This document shows positions 61,833 through 64,000 of a stretch of DNA of 64,000 nucleotides, piece after piece. Numbering within the stretch: position 1 is the first letter of the stretch; each line of letters opens with the position of its first letter. A model generated the notes under the pieces. It was given only the letters and a program-made list of their open reading frames with translations, had not been told where the DNA came from and made no database searches. Origin of the DNA: Sansalvadorimonas sp965243775 (GTDB lineage Bacteria > Pseudomonadota > Gammaproteobacteria > Pseudomonadales > Endozoicomonadaceae); NCBI GenBank assembly GCA_965243775.1, contig CBDEWF010000143.1:124001-188000 (forward strand), given 5' to 3'. A program made the position numbers and the translations under genes.

Positions 61833-62681
61833 ATGAAATTGTTGAGATATGGTGAACCTGGAGCTGAACTACCAGGACTTCTTGACCGTGAAGGTAATAT
61901 TCGGGATTTATCTTCCGTTGTTACTGATATTAGTGGATCCACACTATCCCAGCATCTGCTTGAGAGTCTCAGGTATATTGATGCCACCTCACTTCCTGCC
62001 ATAAAAGGCGATGTCCGGCTTGGCCCCTGTGTTGGTGGGGTTGGAAAATTTCTCTGTGTAGGACTGAATTACAGCGATCATGCCCAAGAGTCCGGTCTAC
62101 CAGTCCCTCCCGAGCCTGTTATTTTTTCCAAGTTTACCAGCGCTATCTGTGGCCCTGACGACGACATTCTGATTCCCAGGAACAGTACAAAAACAGACTG
62201 GGAAGTCGAACTTGGGCTTGTGATTGGCAAACATACTGTTTACGCCAGCGAGCAGGAGGCAGAAGACAGTATTGCCGGATACTGTTTAATCAATGATCTT
62301 TCAGAAAGAGAGTTCCAGCTGGAGAAAAGTGGTCAGTGGGATCTGGGCAAAGGCTGCGATAGCTTTGGCCCAATAGGCCCCTGGCTAGTCACCAGAGATG
62401 AAATCAAGGATATTAATAATCTGAATCTTTGGCTGCAGGTCAATGGTCAGCAGATGCAAACTGGCAATACCTGTCTGATGATTTTCAAACCGGTACAGAT
62501 AGTCAGCTACATCAGCCAGTTCCTTAGCCTGCAGCCTGGCGATGTTATTTCTACAGGGACACCTCCTGGTGTAGGCCTTGGCTTCCAGCCTCCCCGCTAC
62601 CTGAAACCCGGTGATACCGTCAGGCTAGGTATTGATGGTTTAGGAGAGCAGCTTCATACCTGCAAAATGGCCATACCCTAA
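61833..62681 (+). CDS. FAH-family hydrolase (2,4-diketo-3-deoxy-L-fuconate hydrolase-like)
   Basis: 282 residues from the ATG at 61833; the frame opens at 61668 inside the SDR gene, but MKLLRYGEPGAELPGLLD is the family start. The fumarylacetoacetase fold has FLCVGLNYSDHAQESG, KFTSAICGPDDDI, the metal-binding Glu pair in DWEVELGLVIG, INDLSEREFQ and ISTGTPPGVGLG. It cleaves C-C bonds of beta-diketo acids; after the SDR this would give pyruvate plus L-lactate. 34 bp separate it from the SDR, so the two are one operon. Its last four bases overlap the convergent transporter gene. Confidence 0.88.
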   Translation: MKLLRYGEPGAELPGLLDREGNIRDLSSVVTDISGSTLSQHLLESLRYIDATSLPAIKGDVRLGPCVGGVGKFLCVGLNYSDHAQESGLPVPPEPVIFSKFTSAICGPDDDILIPRNSTKTDWEVELGLVIGKHTVYASEQEAEDSIAGYCLINDLSEREFQLEKSGQWDLGKGCDSFGPIGPWLVTRDEIKDINNLNLWLQVNGQQMQTGNTCLMIFKPVQIVSYISQFLSLQPGDVISTGTPPGVGLGFQPPRYLKPGDTVRLGIDGLGEQLHTCKMAIP

Positions 62682-63805
62682 TCAGACAGTTCTTTCTGAT
62701 TTTGGTTATAAATTTTACTTTCATCTTTGCTTTTCCCTCGCCACCAGATAGCAAGAGAGGAGCCTGTGATATTCATAATCGAGCTAAACAGCACCGGAGC
62801 CAACCCTACAGTAGCAATTTTCCCCATCTCTATGGCAAGCCCGGTTGCCAGTCCACCATTTTGAAGGCCAACTTCAAGAGAAACCGTGCGACAGGACTTT
62901 TCACTCAGCCCAGCCACTTTCGCCCCCAGATACCCAAAAATATAGCCAGCGATATTATGTATAAGGCAGACAACTAACAGCAGGAAGCCAACTTCAAACA
63001 GTTTGTCACGACCTGTCGCGACAATCATACCCACAATAACAGCAATGGCAGCCATGGAAACTGCAGGCATAATTTTATTCAAAGTTTCGAATCGGTGGCT
63101 CAGCCAGTGGTTAAATGCCAGCCCGGCCACAATAGGGAAAATGACAATTTTCAGAATGCTTAACATCATGGCCAGAAAATCGATGGAGATAAACTGTCCA
63201 GCCAAGGTTTTCATCAACAGGGGTGTTATAAACGGTGCCAGTAAAGTTGATATAGCCGTTAAAGCCACTGATAAGGCCAGATTGGCATTGGCAATAAACG
63301 CCATAACATTGGAGGCGAGACCACTGGGTGATACGCCAATCAGTATGACGCCGGTCGCAATTTCCGGTGGAAATTGTGAGACAACAGCCAGAGCATAACC
63401 AACAAAGGGCATTATTGTGAACTGGCAAAGCAGACCTACAAAAACGCCCCTGGGCATTTTTAGAACCCCAAGGAAATCCTGAACATTCATAGCCGCCCCC
63501 ATTCCGAACATAATGAGCTGCAGCAACGGAATGGTGATCAGCTTGAGATGAAACCCGCCAATTTCTGTAAAAACTGATGGGTAATTAATAGCAATAGCTA
63601 TAATGACAAACATCCAGATAGTAAACGAGGCACTCTTTACTTCTGGAATTCCCTGCAGGGAAAGAGCAACCAGTACAAGGGAAACAATAAGAAAACACGA
63701 CGGTATGACATTAATTCCCTGCAGATAAGTCACAAGAGAGAGCACACCTGAAAACAGGGCGAAAACGAAGCCAGCTTTAGATATTGAGCGAGTGAATATC
63801 TTCAT
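62678..63805 (-). CDS. BASS-family (bile acid:Na+ symporter-like) transporter
   Basis: 375 residues from the ATG at 63803-63805; the frame opens 10 codons earlier. Nine to ten transmembrane helices. Family points: LQLIMFGMGAAMNVQDF, GVILIGVSPSGLASNVMAFIANANLALSVAL (the Na+/substrate crossover) and VSLEVGLQNGGLATGLAIEMG. Bacterial BASS proteins import organic acids such as pyruvate, pantoate or deoxy-sugar acids with Na+. The gene is convergent with the SDR-FAH pair, overlapping by 4 bp, so co-regulation is not implied by position. The last 195 bases of the window show nothing recognised. Confidence 0.88.
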   Translation of the reverse strand: MKIFTRSISKAGFVFALFSGVLSLVTYLQGINVIPSCFLIVSLVLVALSLQGIPEVKSASFTIWMFVIIAIAINYPSVFTEIGGFHLKLITIPLLQLIMFGMGAAMNVQDFLGVLKMPRGVFVGLLCQFTIMPFVGYALAVVSQFPPEIATGVILIGVSPSGLASNVMAFIANANLALSVALTAISTLLAPFITPLLMKTLAGQFISIDFLAMMLSILKIVIFPIVAGLAFNHWLSHRFETLNKIMPAVSMAAIAVIVGMIVATGRDKLFEVGFLLLVVCLIHNIAGYIFGYLGAKVAGLSEKSCRTVSLEVGLQNGGLATGLAIEMGKIATVGLAPVLFSSIMNITGSSLAIWWRGKSKDESKIYNQNQKELSD

Positions 63806-64000
63806 GGCGGGGGAGTGTAGCCACTTTCCAGGCAACTACCTCATTTTTGACAAACACGCTTCTTACATTACCTCAGTGTAAGTAACCAACGATAACAGAG
63901 CCTGCTGTGAGCAGTGTATCATTACTCCTTCTAACCTTTTTGTTAGTCGCCTTTCTGAACACTCTTCGATAGATCAACTCTTTACATAATTAGAGTTAAA

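Overview
The window looks like chromosome from a marine, host-associated gammaproteobacterium. Housekeeping proteins (ParC, Rho, ThiX-type TrxA, RpoH, FtsYEX, CoaD, HemN) read as Pseudomonas/Oceanospirillales-like. Between them sit AT-richer genes for large orphan proteins with eukaryote-like features, a pattern I associate with Endozoicomonas-type symbionts. The genus is an inference; no rRNA gene is present, and I saw no tRNA gene, CRISPR array or prophage.

Layout. 1-6 kb: partial thiolase (runs off the left edge), a small orphan, an AraC regulator and a ~1020-residue orphan. 6-11 kb: parC, then fre and ubiD with a palindromic repeat between them. 11-20 kb: a 610-residue orphan, then the conserved block rho-trxA // ppx, an exported orphan and rep. 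20-22 kb: LysR regulator divergent from a cytochrome b561-yceI pair. 22-30 kb: the rpoH / ftsX-ftsE-ftsY / rsmD neighbourhood, interrupted by an orphan membrane protein and a Na+/H+ antiporter. 30-38 kb: YheT-like hydrolase, an orphan, a small Cys-rich membrane-anchored protein, a DUF411 gene with an in-frame UGA, a MATE transporter and a frameshifted phospholipase D gene. 38-45 kb: aldehyde dehydrogenase, a coiled-coil orphan with nuclear-localisation-like and dynein-light-chain-like motifs, coaD-yfhL, two phosphotransferase-fold genes and a DUF2835 gene. 45-53 kb: a dbpA broken by a small templated insertion, a lipoprotein, and a four-gene CsgG/FlgT/LPP20-like envelope cluster. 53-60 kb: DUF1097 protein, an IS630 remnant, a secreted cysteine-peptidase-like protein, a tandem-SIS MurQ/GCKR-like protein, a complete IS630-family element and hemN. 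60-64 kb: SirB2-like protein, a small protein with an almost perfect bZIP motif, and an SDR / FAH-hydrolase / BASS-transporter group that fits L-fuconate or L-rhamnonate-type breakdown.

The most interesting items are: (i) the bZIP-like protein at 60288-60734; (ii) the DUF411 gene at 33452-33898, whose UGA replaces the first Cys of the conserved CGCC motif and is followed at the right distance by a SECIS-like hairpin, so it may be a selenoprotein; (iii) the 39674-41140 protein with three (V)EVQT[TD] motifs and a basic PRRKKRR cluster; (iv) the tandem-SIS protein, whose two halves have lost complementary parts of a MurQ active site; (v) nested palindromic elements that can fold as cloverleaf-like structures. 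Several lesions (dbpA, phospholipase D, transposase) show ongoing gene decay or indel-prone sites, or assembly errors, which cannot be told apart from sequence alone.
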